From NCBI GenBank assembly GCA_964410485.1, contig CAYPHJ010000069.1, positions 1 to 24,673 on the forward strand: DNA of 24,673 nucleotides. Reading direction: 5' to 3'. The translations under genes and the position numbers were made by a program. Numbering within the stretch: position 1 is the stretch's first letter; every line of letters begins with the position of its first letter. Shown piece after piece: positions 7,092 to 14,983 of this stretch. The DNA comes from CAYPHJ01 sp964410485 (lineage in GTDB: Bacteria > Desulfobacterota > Binatia > UBA9968). Under the pieces are notes generated by a model. It was not told where the DNA came from. It ran no database searches and saw only the letters and a program-made list of their open reading frames with translations.

Positions 7092-7797
7092 TCAGTGGAC
7101 GGGCTCGAGGCCTTTTATACGAAACTTTTCTGTCTCTTCCTGCTTGATCTGCTCCCCCGCTTTTGTCGCTTCCACCCGGTTCGGCGGCTCCACAGGACTC
7201 ATCTTTAGGCGCAAATTGGCGGCGCTTTCCGCGTGAGATAGCGCATCCTCGCGGGTAATTTTCCCTTGCTGATAAAGCCATAAAAGCGACTGATCAAAGG
7301 TTTGGCATCCCTGCTGGCCGTTCTTTTCGATAGCGTCTGGGATCGCGTCAAAATCACCTTTTTCGATAAGAGATTTAATCGGTCCGCAAGCAAATAGAAT
7401 CTCCACAGCGGCCATGCGCCTGCCATCGGATATAGTCAATAAGCGCTGCGCCACGATTGCTTTCAAAGGCGCTCTCCAGGGCTTGAGCGCCGCTGCCGGC
7501 CAGGAGCGTGCCGATGCAGAGACGGCCGGTCTCTGCGATGCCGATTGCCGATTCGATCGTTCGCGCATCGCGAATCGCCCCAATAGCAACCGCATCGGGC
7601 GCTTCTTGCAAAGCGTCACTTAAAGCCTGATCAAACGTCCCCGTATCTGCGCCCAACTCCCGCTGAGTGACGAGACAGTTTTTATGTTGATGCGTGAATT
7701 CAATGGAATCTTCGATGCAGACGATGTGACCGGAGGCGTTTTCATTTCGATGCTCGATCATCGCCGTGCGGAAAAAGCCCAATTGGAACTCGGGCTA
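7092..7797 (-). pseudogene. PilU/PilT-type twitching-motility ATPase, decayed
   Basis: Two overlapping frames carry the C-terminal two-thirds of a type IV pilus retraction ATPase. The upstream frame (from 7797 to about 7475) reads EHRNENASGHIVCIEDSIEF, HKNCLVTQRELGADTG and GRLCIGTLLAGSGAQALE. The downstream frame (about 7465 to 7092) reads KAIVAQRLLTISDGRRMAAV and QTFDQSLLWLYQQGKITRED. The frames join out of register near 7470, and the roughly 25 residues normally between them are missing. The Walker A region is gone: the frame closes at TAG 7797-7795, just before where GSGKST should be. The Walker B box GEIRD has become GAIRD, and the His-box TLHAN has become TLLAG. Catalysis is therefore impossible. 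It overlaps nothing functional; HDO 3 begins on the other strand at 7856. Confidence 0.88.
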
Positions 7798-7855
7798 CAT
7801 CTTCAGACAAATACCCGCATGGACATTTAAACACTCCTGCGATAGATGCTTGAAC

Positions 7856-8614
7856 ATGGCAACCGATAATTTCATAGAAGAGCTGTGGGGCTATGCGCGT
7901 GAAGTGCCGATGGAGCGGCATCCCTGGTTCCAGGGCATTCTCCAGCATCGTTGGACCCGCGAGCAGATCATTTTAGGTGAAGTACAGCATTATCTTCGCA
8001 TTCGAACCAATCCAATTTTCTTCGGCTACATGGCCATCAATGCTGTAGCCGGCAAGAACTATGAACTCATGCAGGCGGTGCTGGAAAACTTCATGGAAGA
8101 GCTCGGCGGGCCTCGAACCCACATGGATATCATGCTTCAGTTTCTCGAAGAGGGTGGGGTCCCCCGCGAAGAGGCCGATCTTGCCGAGCCCGCGCCCGGA
8201 ACGCTCGCCGCAATTGAAATGATCATCGGATGCTGTCAGCGTCGCTCGGCACTCGAAGGTGTCGCTATGCTGGCATTCGTCGAGAGTCAACTCGGAGGCG
8301 TAGGTAAAGTCTCCGACAAAGTTTATCGTGAGCTCACGGGATACTACGGCTTCTCCCCGCGCGCAGCCGAGACTTATCAAATCCATGCGGAGCAGGACGA
8401 AGGTCACGGGGCACGGCAGATCGAAGCTATCCGCCTCCTCGCCAGAGATACTGGGATTCAGAACAAAGTGAGAGATGCGGTCAAACTCGGCCTGACTGCC
8501 TTTACTCTGGAATGGGACGGCCACGTTCAAGCGATGACGGGAAAGCGGGAATTCTGGAGCGGTGTTACGGACCTTTCTCTCAGGCAGCCAGCTGTGAAAT
8601 TACAGCCGAAATAA
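7856..8614 (+). CDS. Heme-oxygenase-like diiron oxidase (HDO), copy 3, orphan
   Basis: A 252-residue iron-containing redox enzyme/TenA-PqqC-like protein. All the usual HDO ligands are visible: E82-x6-H89 (EELGGPRTHMDIML), E143 (FVESQLG) and H177-x3-D181-x2-H184 (IHAEQDEGHGARQ). It therefore matches the canonical CADD-like array better than the two operon copies do, and it is only distantly related to them. ATG 7856 (MATDNFIEEL) was chosen because homology of this fold starts about there. The frame is open from 7766, but that part overlaps the PilU debris. No good SD is visible at 7856. The gene has no codirectional neighbour and sits just beyond the broken end of the PilU remnant, suggesting it was placed here by a rearrangement. 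The substrate is unknown. Confidence 0.8.
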   Translation: MATDNFIEELWGYAREVPMERHPWFQGILQHRWTREQIILGEVQHYLRIRTNPIFFGYMAINAVAGKNYELMQAVLENFMEELGGPRTHMDIMLQFLEEGGVPREEADLAEPAPGTLAAIEMIIGCCQRRSALEGVAMLAFVESQLGGVGKVSDKVYRELTGYYGFSPRAAETYQIHAEQDEGHGARQIEAIRLLARDTGIQNKVRDAVKLGLTAFTLEWDGHVQAMTGKREFWSGVTDLSLRQPAVKLQPK

Positions 8615-8670
8615 TCTCTTCCCAAAACCCACCGGTTGGAACGATTGGAACCCGGTGCTCAGCAGCCTGC

Positions 8671-8892
8671 TTAAATCGGCCAGTCCTTCGGAAGATCGCG
8701 CCGTAACTTTTGGTATTCGGGTTTGGCGCTTTGTTCGCGCTTTAACCGCTTTAGCGCCGTGACGACTTCCGCCAGATCCATTTTCAACGTGTTGGAGACC
8801 ATACCCGCGGTCTCTTCGAAGCCGAGGCCTCAATTTTGGTATCAGCCGCGCATTCGCCGTAACACATAAAGATCTTCGTTACTGTCAGCCAT
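8671..8892 (-). pseudogene. Small conserved gene broken by frameshifts
   Basis: Starts at ATG 8892, with AGGA in the leader, and reads MADSNEDLY. One frame over it continues MCYGECAADTKIEAS, and in a third frame FEETAGMVSNTLKMDLAEVV, then ALKRLKREQSAKPEYQKLRR, DLPKDWPI and TAA at 8673-8671. Joined, the three pieces give a coherent protein of about 70 residues: a Cys-containing start (MCYGEC), a long basic helix and a DLPKDWPI tail. Each break needs only a one- or two-base indel, near 8866 and 8825. I recall similar small unannotated proteins in deltaproteobacterial genomes but cannot name a family. It follows the 145-aa gene by 24 bases in the same direction, so it was probably the last gene of the DUF411 operon. 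Programmed frameshifting at two sites in so short a gene is unlikely. Confidence 0.6.
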
Positions 8893-8916
8893 TTTTCCGT
8901 TTCCTGTGGCGTTAAA

Positions 8917-9354
8917 TTAATCCTCCGAGCGCAAATCCGTGGAAAAGCCCACCTGTTGACTCGTTATCGATGCCGTAACTGCCGTGGGCTTTCCCTGATC
9001 ATCGACTAAAATTCTCAAACGCACGAAAATGCGCCAGTGTCGCTCCAGCCAAACGACGGAAAGAATGATGAATGCGTTCTCAACGATGACTCCGGCTGGC
9101 GCTGCGCACAGGACGCTGGTCTCAAACTGCGCGGCCTTCTTACCGCCGAGAATGAAGTTGGGCCGAAACTGCTGCTCACCTGCTTTAAATTGACTGTGAG
9201 GAAACCGCGCCGCAGTAAGCCGGATAGGACGTTGATCGAGGTTTTCGACTTTCCAGGCAATCAGCCACGTGCCGTGACTGTCTCCTCGGGCCAACGAGAT
9301 CTGCTGGAGCGATACCTTCGGACCCTCCTCAGACTTCTGGTTACCTTCGGTCAT
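8917..9354 (-). CDS. Conserved-looking hypothetical protein, beta-rich
   Basis: 145 residues with no signal peptide and no recognised family. From residue 15 it alternates short strands typical of an immunoglobulin-like or cupin-like sandwich: SLQQISLARGDSHGTWLIAW, KVENLDQRPIRLTAARFPH, GKKAAQFETSVLC, IILSVVWLERHWRIFVRLRI and PTAVTASITSQQVGF. The phrase VENLDQRPIRL is reminiscent of domains that describe non-covalent beta-sandwich partners, but this is only an impression. ATG 9354 lacks a clear SD. It starts 21 bases after the DUF411 stop codon and likely depends on that transcript. The hairpin at 9368-9390 overlaps that junction. Confidence 0.6.
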   Translation of the reverse strand: MTEGNQKSEEGPKVSLQQISLARGDSHGTWLIAWKVENLDQRPIRLTAARFPHSQFKAGEQQFRPNFILGGKKAAQFETSVLCAAPAGVIVENAFIILSVVWLERHWRIFVRLRILVDDQGKPTAVTASITSQQVGFSTDLRSED

Positions 9355-9367
9355 TGAACGCGCTTAG

Positions 9368-9390
9368 TACGCGCTTCATCGACGCGCGTA
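9368..9390 (-). promoter_or_regulatory. Stem-loop around the DUF411 stop codon
   Basis: Perfect 7-bp arms TACGCGC (9368-9374) and GCGCGTA (9384-9390) with a 9-base loop. The DUF411 stop TGA (9378-9376) lies within the loop. It may attenuate or process the transcript between DUF411 and the next gene. It lacks a T-tract, so it is not a classic terminator. Confidence 0.4.
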
Positions 9391-9846
9391 CACCGAGGTG
9401 CGTCCCTGCTTATCAAAGGTGTATACGACGTACGGCTGAGGATTTCTCCCTTCCATGCCAGGTGATCCGATAGGCATTCCCGCCACGGCAATCCCCACAA
9501 TTTGCGGCTTCTCTTGAAGCATGCGTTTGATGAGATCCGCGGGCACATGTCCTTCGACAACGTACCCGTCGATCACAGCCGTGTGACACGATGAGAGCTT
9601 GTATGGGACGCCGTACTTAACCTTGATGTCGCGGAGCTCGTTTCCCCTAGCGCCGATGGTTTTTACCCTGAATCCGTTTTCTTGTAGGTGCCCGACCCAC
9701 GCAGAGCAGCACCCTCAAGTCGGATCTTGATATACGACAAGCGAGTACGCAGTGGGTTTCAACTGAGAATAGACAGCTGCTACGCCGGTCAATGTCAGGA
9801 TACCAAACACAGCGAGCCACAGCCTTGCAATGTTTTTCAATGGCAT
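9376..9846 (-). CDS. DUF411-family periplasmic metal-binding protein with an in-frame TGA at the first CxCC cysteine
   Basis: The frame from ATG 9846 to TGA 9378-9376 would give 156 residues. It has an N-terminal membrane anchor or signal (NIARLWLAVFGILTLTGVAA), then SLVVYQDPT, TGA (9717-9715, codon 44), GCCSAWVGHLQENGF, SSCHTAVIDGYVVEGHVPAD and GIAVAGMPIGSPGME. DUF411 proteins carry PTCGCCxxW at this place, so the TGA stands exactly where the first Cys of CxCC belongs. No other stop or frameshift occurs in 156 codons. Either Sec is inserted (U-G-C-C motif) or a single TGC/TGT-to-TGA mutation inactivates the gene. Bases just after the TGA can fold into a hairpin (see findings). GGAGGG and GGGAAG precede the start. 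DUF411 proteins are linked to copper and other metal handling in the periplasm. Annotation pipelines would report only the 3' fragment at 9376-9576. Confidence 0.75.
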
Positions 9847-9946
9847 TATTCTTCCCGCCCTCCGATGTCATAGAATTTACCAAATACCGCTGGCGCAGGA
9901 AAGCCACCAGGTGGGCTGGGAACAAAAATGGAATGCCGGTAAGTCA

Positions 9947-9981
9947 AACAATACTCCTACACTCCAGCACTCCAATGCTCC
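9947..9981. repeat. Short degenerate CTCCA tandem repeat
   Basis: Between the Mo-hydroxylase gene and the DUF411 gene there are four near-copies of an 8-base unit around CTCC: ACTCCTAC, ACTCCAGC, ACTCCAAT and GCTCCAGC. Spacer microsatellite; no function seen. Confidence 0.5.
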
Positions 9982-9998
9982 AGCGAGCGAATATCCGA

Positions 9999-12242
9999 CT
10001 AGTCCCTTTGCCGCAGAGCCCAGTAGACTCTTTCGGCGGTCAATGGCAAGTCGAAAATCCTGATCCCCGCTGCATCAGCCACGGCATTGGCGATTGCAGC
10101 TGCCGTTGGCACATTGGGATTCTCGGCAATAGCCTTGCCGGCAAAAGGTGTCGGCCCCGTGGGGGTCTCGATCAGCGCCGTCTTGAGCGGCGGTACGTCT
10201 GCAATGCACGGCAGCTTCGAATCGCCCAATGTGAGCGTTGTAATCCTGGAGTCGACGACCGCATTTTCCTCCATCAAAGCAAAGCCCAACCCATTAATGA
10301 CGCCACCATCGATCTGCCCTTGAAGCGTCAATCGATTAAGGACTGTGCCTGTGTCGTGCGCCGTTGTCAGGTTAATCACCTTGATCTGGCCCGTCGTAGG
10401 ATCCACCTCGACTTCAGCCACCTGGGCTGCAAATGCAGTCACCTTGGGCAGATCTTTCGGCTCGTAGAGCGTCAGGTGCGAGACGGGCCCGCCGTTCTCC
10501 TTCACTGCCAGCCGAATCGTATTTTCGACCGAGATCGATTTACGTCTTGGCCCAGTGAACTTGCCATTCTGTTGTTCGACTTCTTCCGTCGTGCAACCCA
10601 GCTCCCTCGCAGCAAGCTCTACGAGCTTTGCGCGCACCTCTCGCGCTGCCTTGTAGACCGCATGGCCGGAAGTATTGGTCTGCTTACTACCGCCGGTACC
10701 GGGGTCGAACGGAAGACTATCGGTATCTTCAAACACCACTCCTACGCGCTGTGGTTCAATGCCCAGGGTTTCGCAGACCATCTGTTGAATAATAGTGTAG
10801 AACCCCGGCCCCACATCAGGGACGCCCGTGAGAATGTTAACCCGTCCGTCGGGTTCGAGCGTGATCGCTGCAGTTGCTTTTCCTTCCGGGGCCCCGCGCT
10901 CATACAACGCCAGACCCCTGCCGCGGTTTCTCTTCGACGGCGCTTTCTTCCAGCCCGATGCGCTGATCGCCCGCTCGAGCGTTTCACTCATTAGTATATG
11001 CTGCCACTTTTCTCCCATAGGCGAGCTATCGCCGTCACGCAAGATATTGCGCCGGCGAATTTCGAGCGGGTCGAGACCGAACTCCCGCGCTATGATGTCG
11101 AGGTGTGACTCGAAAGCGAAAACGATCTGAGGGCTACCAGGGGTTCTAGTCTGGGTGCAGGGAACCTGGTTCGTATAGGCGCAATACGTATCCACATGTA
11201 TGGCCGGTACGCGATACATGCTCGCCAGGCGCCGCCCTCCCAAAACCGTCACCTGGGGATTAGCCTTGGGCGCCCCGTAGGCGCCGCCGCTAAAGAAAAT
11301 CGTTGCCTGGATCGCGGCAAACGTGCCCTCCTCCTCCACTCCGGTGCGTAGCGTGATCACGGCGGGATGCCTGTGTCCCCCGGCGAGGATCTCCTCCGTA
11401 TAGTCGAACACGAATTTCACGGGTCTGCCGGTTGCTTTCGATAAAAAATAAGAGACCGGCACATCGATCAAAGATGCCTTCGCCCCGAAGTCACCGCCGA
11501 CGTTGACCACATGAATTTTGATCTTCTCTTTGGCGACGCCGAAATCTTCCGCCATCTGATCACGCAAGACCCAGGGTCCTTTATTCGAGGCCCAGACCTC
11601 GACCCGACCGTCGTTGTGCACCTGGACCGTGCAGGCATGGGGTTCGATGTAACCATGATGCGAGAGCGGGGTGCGAAAAGTATGTTCAAACACCCGCGCC
11701 GCTCGCTTGAAACCGGCCTCGAGATCGCCATTCTTCCATTGTGTGTAGGACTGTAGGTTATGTGGAGAGACGCCTTCGGGCAGTTTCGGCGCGTTCTTAT
11801 ACTTGGAGCGGTCATCATGGATGAGTGGCGCGCCGGATCTTAACGCTTCGATCGGGTCACTCACGTACGGCAGCTCGTCATACTCCACCTCGATGAGCGC
11901 CAGTGCTTCCTCGGCAAGCTCTTTGCTATCGGCCGCTACGGCGGCAACCGCGTCGCCGACAAAACGCACCCGATCGGTCGCAAGAACCGGTTGGTCCTTG
12001 ATACGCGTACCCACAAACACATTGGGCACATCAGCGCCCGTGAGCACCGCGTGCACGCCTGCGAGTTGCCGAGCTTTAGCGATGTCAATTCTCTTTATGA
12101 TCCCGTGAGGAATGGGGCTTCTCAGTACTTTTGCCCAGAGCAGCCCCTCAAACGGCAGATCGGCCGCGTAGCGGGTTTGTCCTGTGACTTTCCCTTCGCC
12201 TTCGATACGGGGAAGCGGTTTTCCAACGGTGCGATAGGCCAA
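9999..12242 (-). CDS. Xanthine-dehydrogenase-family molybdopterin-binding large subunit
   Basis: 747 residues, full length for the catalytic subunit of molybdenum hydroxylases (XdhB/CoxL type II). Residues 1-130 are the a/b hammerhead domain (GKVTGQTRYAADLP, VRFVGDAVAAVAAD). The cofactor domains include GGDFGAK (249-255), TRTPGSPQ (365-372) and FGLDPLEIRRRNIL. The C-terminus has GKAIAENPNVPTAAAIANAV, in which E707 takes the place of the catalytic Glu of the GEPP motif. It lacks the form I CoxL AYxCSFR loop, so CO oxidation is not indicated; hydroxylation of an aromatic or heterocyclic carboxylate is more likely. The start is a TTG at 12242 with AGGAGG seven bases upstream; no ATG is in frame nearby. 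The 2Fe-2S and FAD subunits that normally accompany it are absent from the window. It follows the amidohydrolase by 119 bases on the same strand. Confidence 0.93.
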   Translation of the reverse strand: MAYRTVGKPLPRIEGEGKVTGQTRYAADLPFEGLLWAKVLRSPIPHGIIKRIDIAKARQLAGVHAVLTGADVPNVFVGTRIKDQPVLATDRVRFVGDAVAAVAADSKELAEEALALIEVEYDELPYVSDPIEALRSGAPLIHDDRSKYKNAPKLPEGVSPHNLQSYTQWKNGDLEAGFKRAARVFEHTFRTPLSHHGYIEPHACTVQVHNDGRVEVWASNKGPWVLRDQMAEDFGVAKEKIKIHVVNVGGDFGAKASLIDVPVSYFLSKATGRPVKFVFDYTEEILAGGHRHPAVITLRTGVEEEGTFAAIQATIFFSGGAYGAPKANPQVTVLGGRRLASMYRVPAIHVDTYCAYTNQVPCTQTRTPGSPQIVFAFESHLDIIAREFGLDPLEIRRRNILRDGDSSPMGEKWQHILMSETLERAISASGWKKAPSKRNRGRGLALYERGAPEGKATAAITLEPDGRVNILTGVPDVGPGFYTIIQQMVCETLGIEPQRVGVVFEDTDSLPFDPGTGGSKQTNTSGHAVYKAAREVRAKLVELAARELGCTTEEVEQQNGKFTGPRRKSISVENTIRLAVKENGGPVSHLTLYEPKDLPKVTAFAAQVAEVEVDPTTGQIKVINLTTAHDTGTVLNRLTLQGQIDGGVINGLGFALMEENAVVDSRITTLTLGDSKLPCIADVPPLKTALIETPTGPTPFAGKAIAENPNVPTAAAIANAVADAAGIRIFDLPLTAERVYWALRQRD

Positions 12243-12361
12243 CGTTCACCTCCTAAAAAAAGGTACTGCGTGATGATAATCGTAGTCATATTTCGGTACT
12301 GTGTTCGCGTTTTCGAGCACGAGCCACCAGCACGAGCAACGAACCTCCATACTCCATTTTC

Positions 12362-13471
12362 TCAGTCCAATCCATAGAGCCGAGCGCAATTGTCCCACAG
12401 AATTTTTCTCCGGCTCTCGTTCGATACGCCCTCAAGCTCGAGAAATTCCGCCACCGCCTTCGGGAAATCTGAATCTCCGTGAGGATAATCAGTCGAAAAC
12501 ACGATATTATCATCACCGACAAGATCGATGATCATCGGTAGCTCCTTCTCGTGCTCAGTGGAAATCCAGCATTGCCGGCGAAAATATTCACTAGGCTTCA
12601 ATTTACCTGCCGTAGGAAAGCGACCCTTTTCCATCGCGTTGTCCATGCGATGGAGCAGAAACGACACCCAGCCGCAGTAGCATTCAAGGAATGCCAGTTT
12701 CAATCGGGGATGACGTTCGCAGACGCCGCCGCCGATGATGTCCACCATGGCTAGCATATTTTCCATCGGATGCGAGCAGACGTGACGTAGAAGCAAATTG
12801 TCGCCGAAACGATCGCCTATCTGCGGAACCTCGCCGGCGGCGGCTGCCGAATGAAAGCCAATAGGTACCCCGAGCCCCTCTAGACAATTCCAGAGCGTAT
12901 CGTAGTAACGTGAGTGCCATGGCAGCGAGCGCAGCGGTTCGGGGCGAGTATAGACACCGACAAATCCGAGTTTGGTGATCGTTCTCTCCGCTTCTTTCAC
13001 GGCTTCGCTCGGATCGTGCAGAGAGAGCATGGCAACACTCTTTAGCCGCTTGGGATCGGCCTGGCAGAAATCATACAGCCAATCATTGTAGGCGCGAGCG
13101 ATGGCGGCGGCCAGCTTTGGATCAATGTCTTCCCTCATCATGATGCCAAGGCCGATGGACGGGTAAAGGGCGGCGACATCGAGCCCTTCGCGATCCATTG
13201 CTTGTAGCTGCGAAACTGCATCGAACCCACGGTCTCTTGCTGCCGCAATCTCGGCATCGATTCGGTTGGCATCGAAAATTCCCCCGCGGTAAGCCGGCGG
13301 GTAACCGCGCAAAATCCGCCCGTCGAGCAGCACCATAGCCGAGCTCCGTGCCGTAGAGCTGAGTAATTTGGGCGCTCTATCGCGCCACGATGGCTCTATG
13401 TAGTTCTCCCAGAGAGTAGCAGGCTCGCGCAGGTGCATGTCAGAATCCATGACTTTGAATCCGAATTTCAT
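12362..13471 (-). CDS. Amidohydrolase family 2 (ACMSD-like) metalloenzyme
   Basis: A 369-residue TIM-barrel metal-dependent hydrolase or decarboxylase. The N-terminal D11-x-H13 motif sits in VMDSDMHLREP, followed by LQAMDREGLDVAALYPSIG, GVPIGFHSA, LLRHVCSHPMENMLA and near the end FSTDYPHGDSDFPKAV. The His/Asp set D-x-H, GFH and STDYPH is that of ACMSD/gamma-resorcylate decarboxylase relatives. Such enzymes decarboxylate aromatic acids or hydrolyse C-N bonds. The start ATG 13471 has AGGTGAGG just upstream. It is upstream of and codirectional with the Mo-hydroxylase, and divergent from the alpha/beta hydrolase at 13874. A hydroxylase, a decarboxylase-type amidohydrolase and a C-C hydrolase together suggest ring degradation, but the substrate cannot be named. 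Confidence 0.92.
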   Translation of the reverse strand: MKFGFKVMDSDMHLREPATLWENYIEPSWRDRAPKLLSSTARSSAMVLLDGRILRGYPPAYRGGIFDANRIDAEIAAARDRGFDAVSQLQAMDREGLDVAALYPSIGLGIMMREDIDPKLAAAIARAYNDWLYDFCQADPKRLKSVAMLSLHDPSEAVKEAERTITKLGFVGVYTRPEPLRSLPWHSRYYDTLWNCLEGLGVPIGFHSAAAAGEVPQIGDRFGDNLLLRHVCSHPMENMLAMVDIIGGGVCERHPRLKLAFLECYCGWVSFLLHRMDNAMEKGRFPTAGKLKPSEYFRRQCWISTEHEKELPMIIDLVGDDNIVFSTDYPHGDSDFPKAVAEFLELEGVSNESRRKILWDNCARLYGLD

Positions 13472-13873
13472 GCCTCACCTTTCGCGTTTGTCGAGTTACT
13501 TTCGAGAAGAAGTATCCCGTAAGCAATTGCGATGTCAAATAACTATTAAGCAGTTCATATGCAGACATCGAGGACGAGCCCTGGAGAGCGCGGGCACAGG
13601 AGCGTGCAGGTCGCGTTCTGGCCCCGTCAACCGGCTGAGCCACCATTGGGGAGGAAGGGGTGGCGGCCTACAAGGCACAGACCCATTGACCGCGCTCGGA
13701 AGGACTTGGCCTTGATCGACACCCATCATCTCGCACGTCGACATACCAATGAACTCATCAATAACCCATTCTTGTCCACAATCTGATGCATAGACTTTTG
13801 GGCGGGCTTTAAATAAGATCGCCGCCATGACCAACTACATGGCGTTACTCGAGCCGCCGAGAAAGGAGCCTTT
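13472..13873. other. Divergent spacer, no gene recognised
   Basis: 402 bases between divergent genes. ORFs of up to 99 codons occur on both strands, but none shows recognisable motifs or an SD-start pair. One minus-strand frame (about 13680-13815) encodes KVYASDCGQEWVIDEFIG and could be an old fragment; I cannot place it. The spacer should hold promoters for both neighbours; I see no clear -35/-10 pair. Confidence 0.5.
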
Positions 13874-14983
13874 ATGATCGATTTTTTGTTTCCTACAGAA
13901 CCTTTCGGCAGCCAAACCTTACGTCTTGTTGCTCAGGCACAACAAGGAGGCGGCGACTTATTCGATATCGCGCGCACGTGCAGGAGCATCACTGCCGGCG
14001 ACAAACCAGGCTGGGAGCGCGCATGGCTCGACCTTGCCCAAACAACCGAAGGCCGGGCCAAAGACGCCTTGAGCAACGGTCATAAGGATACGGCGCGGCA
14101 TTACTTTTTTCAGGCGAATCAATATTACCGTATGGCCGATGTCTTTCTCACCGGAGCCGAGGAAGTGAAGAAACGCGAGCGCTTCCGCAAAGCACAGGAA
14201 CATTTTCGCAACGCGGTAGCCCTGCACGATCCGCCCATCGAAATCATCACGGTGCGCTGCGGTAATGAAGAATACGACGGCTACTTCTGCCACCCGCACC
14301 GGCGGCAGTCCGGGCGCTGGCCGGCAATTTTCTTTATAGGTGGAGCCGACTCTTTCGCGGAAGAAATTTATTTTGCTGGCAAACCTGCCCTCGAGCGCGG
14401 CTGGGCTTTGCTTTTGGTGGATACTCCGGGTCGTGGCTCATCCATGTACCTCAAAGGGATTGGCACGCGCGCCGACTATGAGGTTCCAGGCAAAGCTTGC
14501 ATCGACTATTTGATTGGGCGCCCCGAGATCGATCCGAACCGTATTGCCTTGATGGGCATCAGCATGGCGGGCTACTATGCGCCACGCGTAGCTGCTTTTG
14601 AAAACCGTATCCGCGCTCTCATCGCGTGGAGCGGTTGTTACAGCATTCTGGATGACCTTTATGACTTTTGTGTTCATCTCCAACCGACCCTTCAGCGACT
14701 CCTCGGCGGCGTCTCACACGAAGAGGCGCGCCGCCTCCTCAAACAGTACACAATGGCGGGGATCGCTAAAAACATTACTTGCCCAACCGTGATCACACAC
14801 GGCGCCGACGATCGGCTCATGGCCGTGGAAGGCGCGAAACGGCTCTTTGAGGAAATCGGCTCGACGGACAAAACCTTGAGGATCTACGACCAGTCGGATG
14901 CCGGCGGAAGAATTCACTGCAGCCACGACTATTGGGCGCACAATGTCCCATTCATGCTTGACTGGCTGGAAGAGAGAGTGTAG
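13874..14983 (+). CDS. Alpha/beta hydrolase with helical N-terminal domain (FrsA/DHPON-hydrolase-like)
   Basis: 369 residues. Residues about 20-120 are helical (GWERAWLDLAQTTEGRAKDA, ARHYFFQANQYYRMADVFL) and form the N-terminal cap seen in 2,6-dihydroxypseudooxynicotine hydrolase and DUF1100/FrsA-like proteins. The alpha/beta-hydrolase core follows, with oxyanion segment FFIGGADSF (154-161), nucleophile elbow G-I-S230-M-A-G, acid D313 (THGADDRL) and H348 or H351 (IHCSHDYW). DHPON hydrolase cleaves a C-C bond of a beta-diketone-like intermediate; esterases share the fold, so the reaction is open. AAGGAG six to seven bases before ATG 13874 fixes the start. The gene is alone on its transcript: 413 bases with a repeat element separate it from the FAD enzyme. 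Confidence 0.9.
   Translation: MIDFLFPTEPFGSQTLRLVAQAQQGGGDLFDIARTCRSITAGDKPGWERAWLDLAQTTEGRAKDALSNGHKDTARHYFFQANQYYRMADVFLTGAEEVKKRERFRKAQEHFRNAVALHDPPIEIITVRCGNEEYDGYFCHPHRRQSGRWPAIFFIGGADSFAEEIYFAGKPALERGWALLLVDTPGRGSSMYLKGIGTRADYEVPGKACIDYLIGRPEIDPNRIALMGISMAGYYAPRVAAFENRIRALIAWSGCYSILDDLYDFCVHLQPTLQRLLGGVSHEEARRLLKQYTMAGIAKNITCPTVITHGADDRLMAVEGAKRLFEEIGSTDKTLRIYDQSDAGGRIHCSHDYWAHNVPFMLDWLEERV

Noticed and set aside
7973..8530. 185-codon minus-strand ORF
   Set aside because: Antisense to HDO 3, whose metal ligands are complete.
9376..9576. Short 66-codon GTG-start protein as the complete gene
   Set aside because: It is the 3' half of DUF411; homology continues upstream in the same frame through the TGA to a signal peptide.
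9792..10994. 400-codon plus-strand ORF
   Set aside because: Lies antisense to the Mo-hydroxylase gene, which has full family motifs; this ORF has none and no SD.
9999..12242. CO dehydrogenase large subunit (coxL)
   Set aside because: Lacks the AYxCSFR active-site loop of form I CoxL; the loop region reads TRTPGSPQ.
13535..13834. 99-codon minus-strand ORF in the divergent spacer
   Set aside because: No motif, no SD, Pro/Arg-rich end; could be debris but not supportable as a gene.
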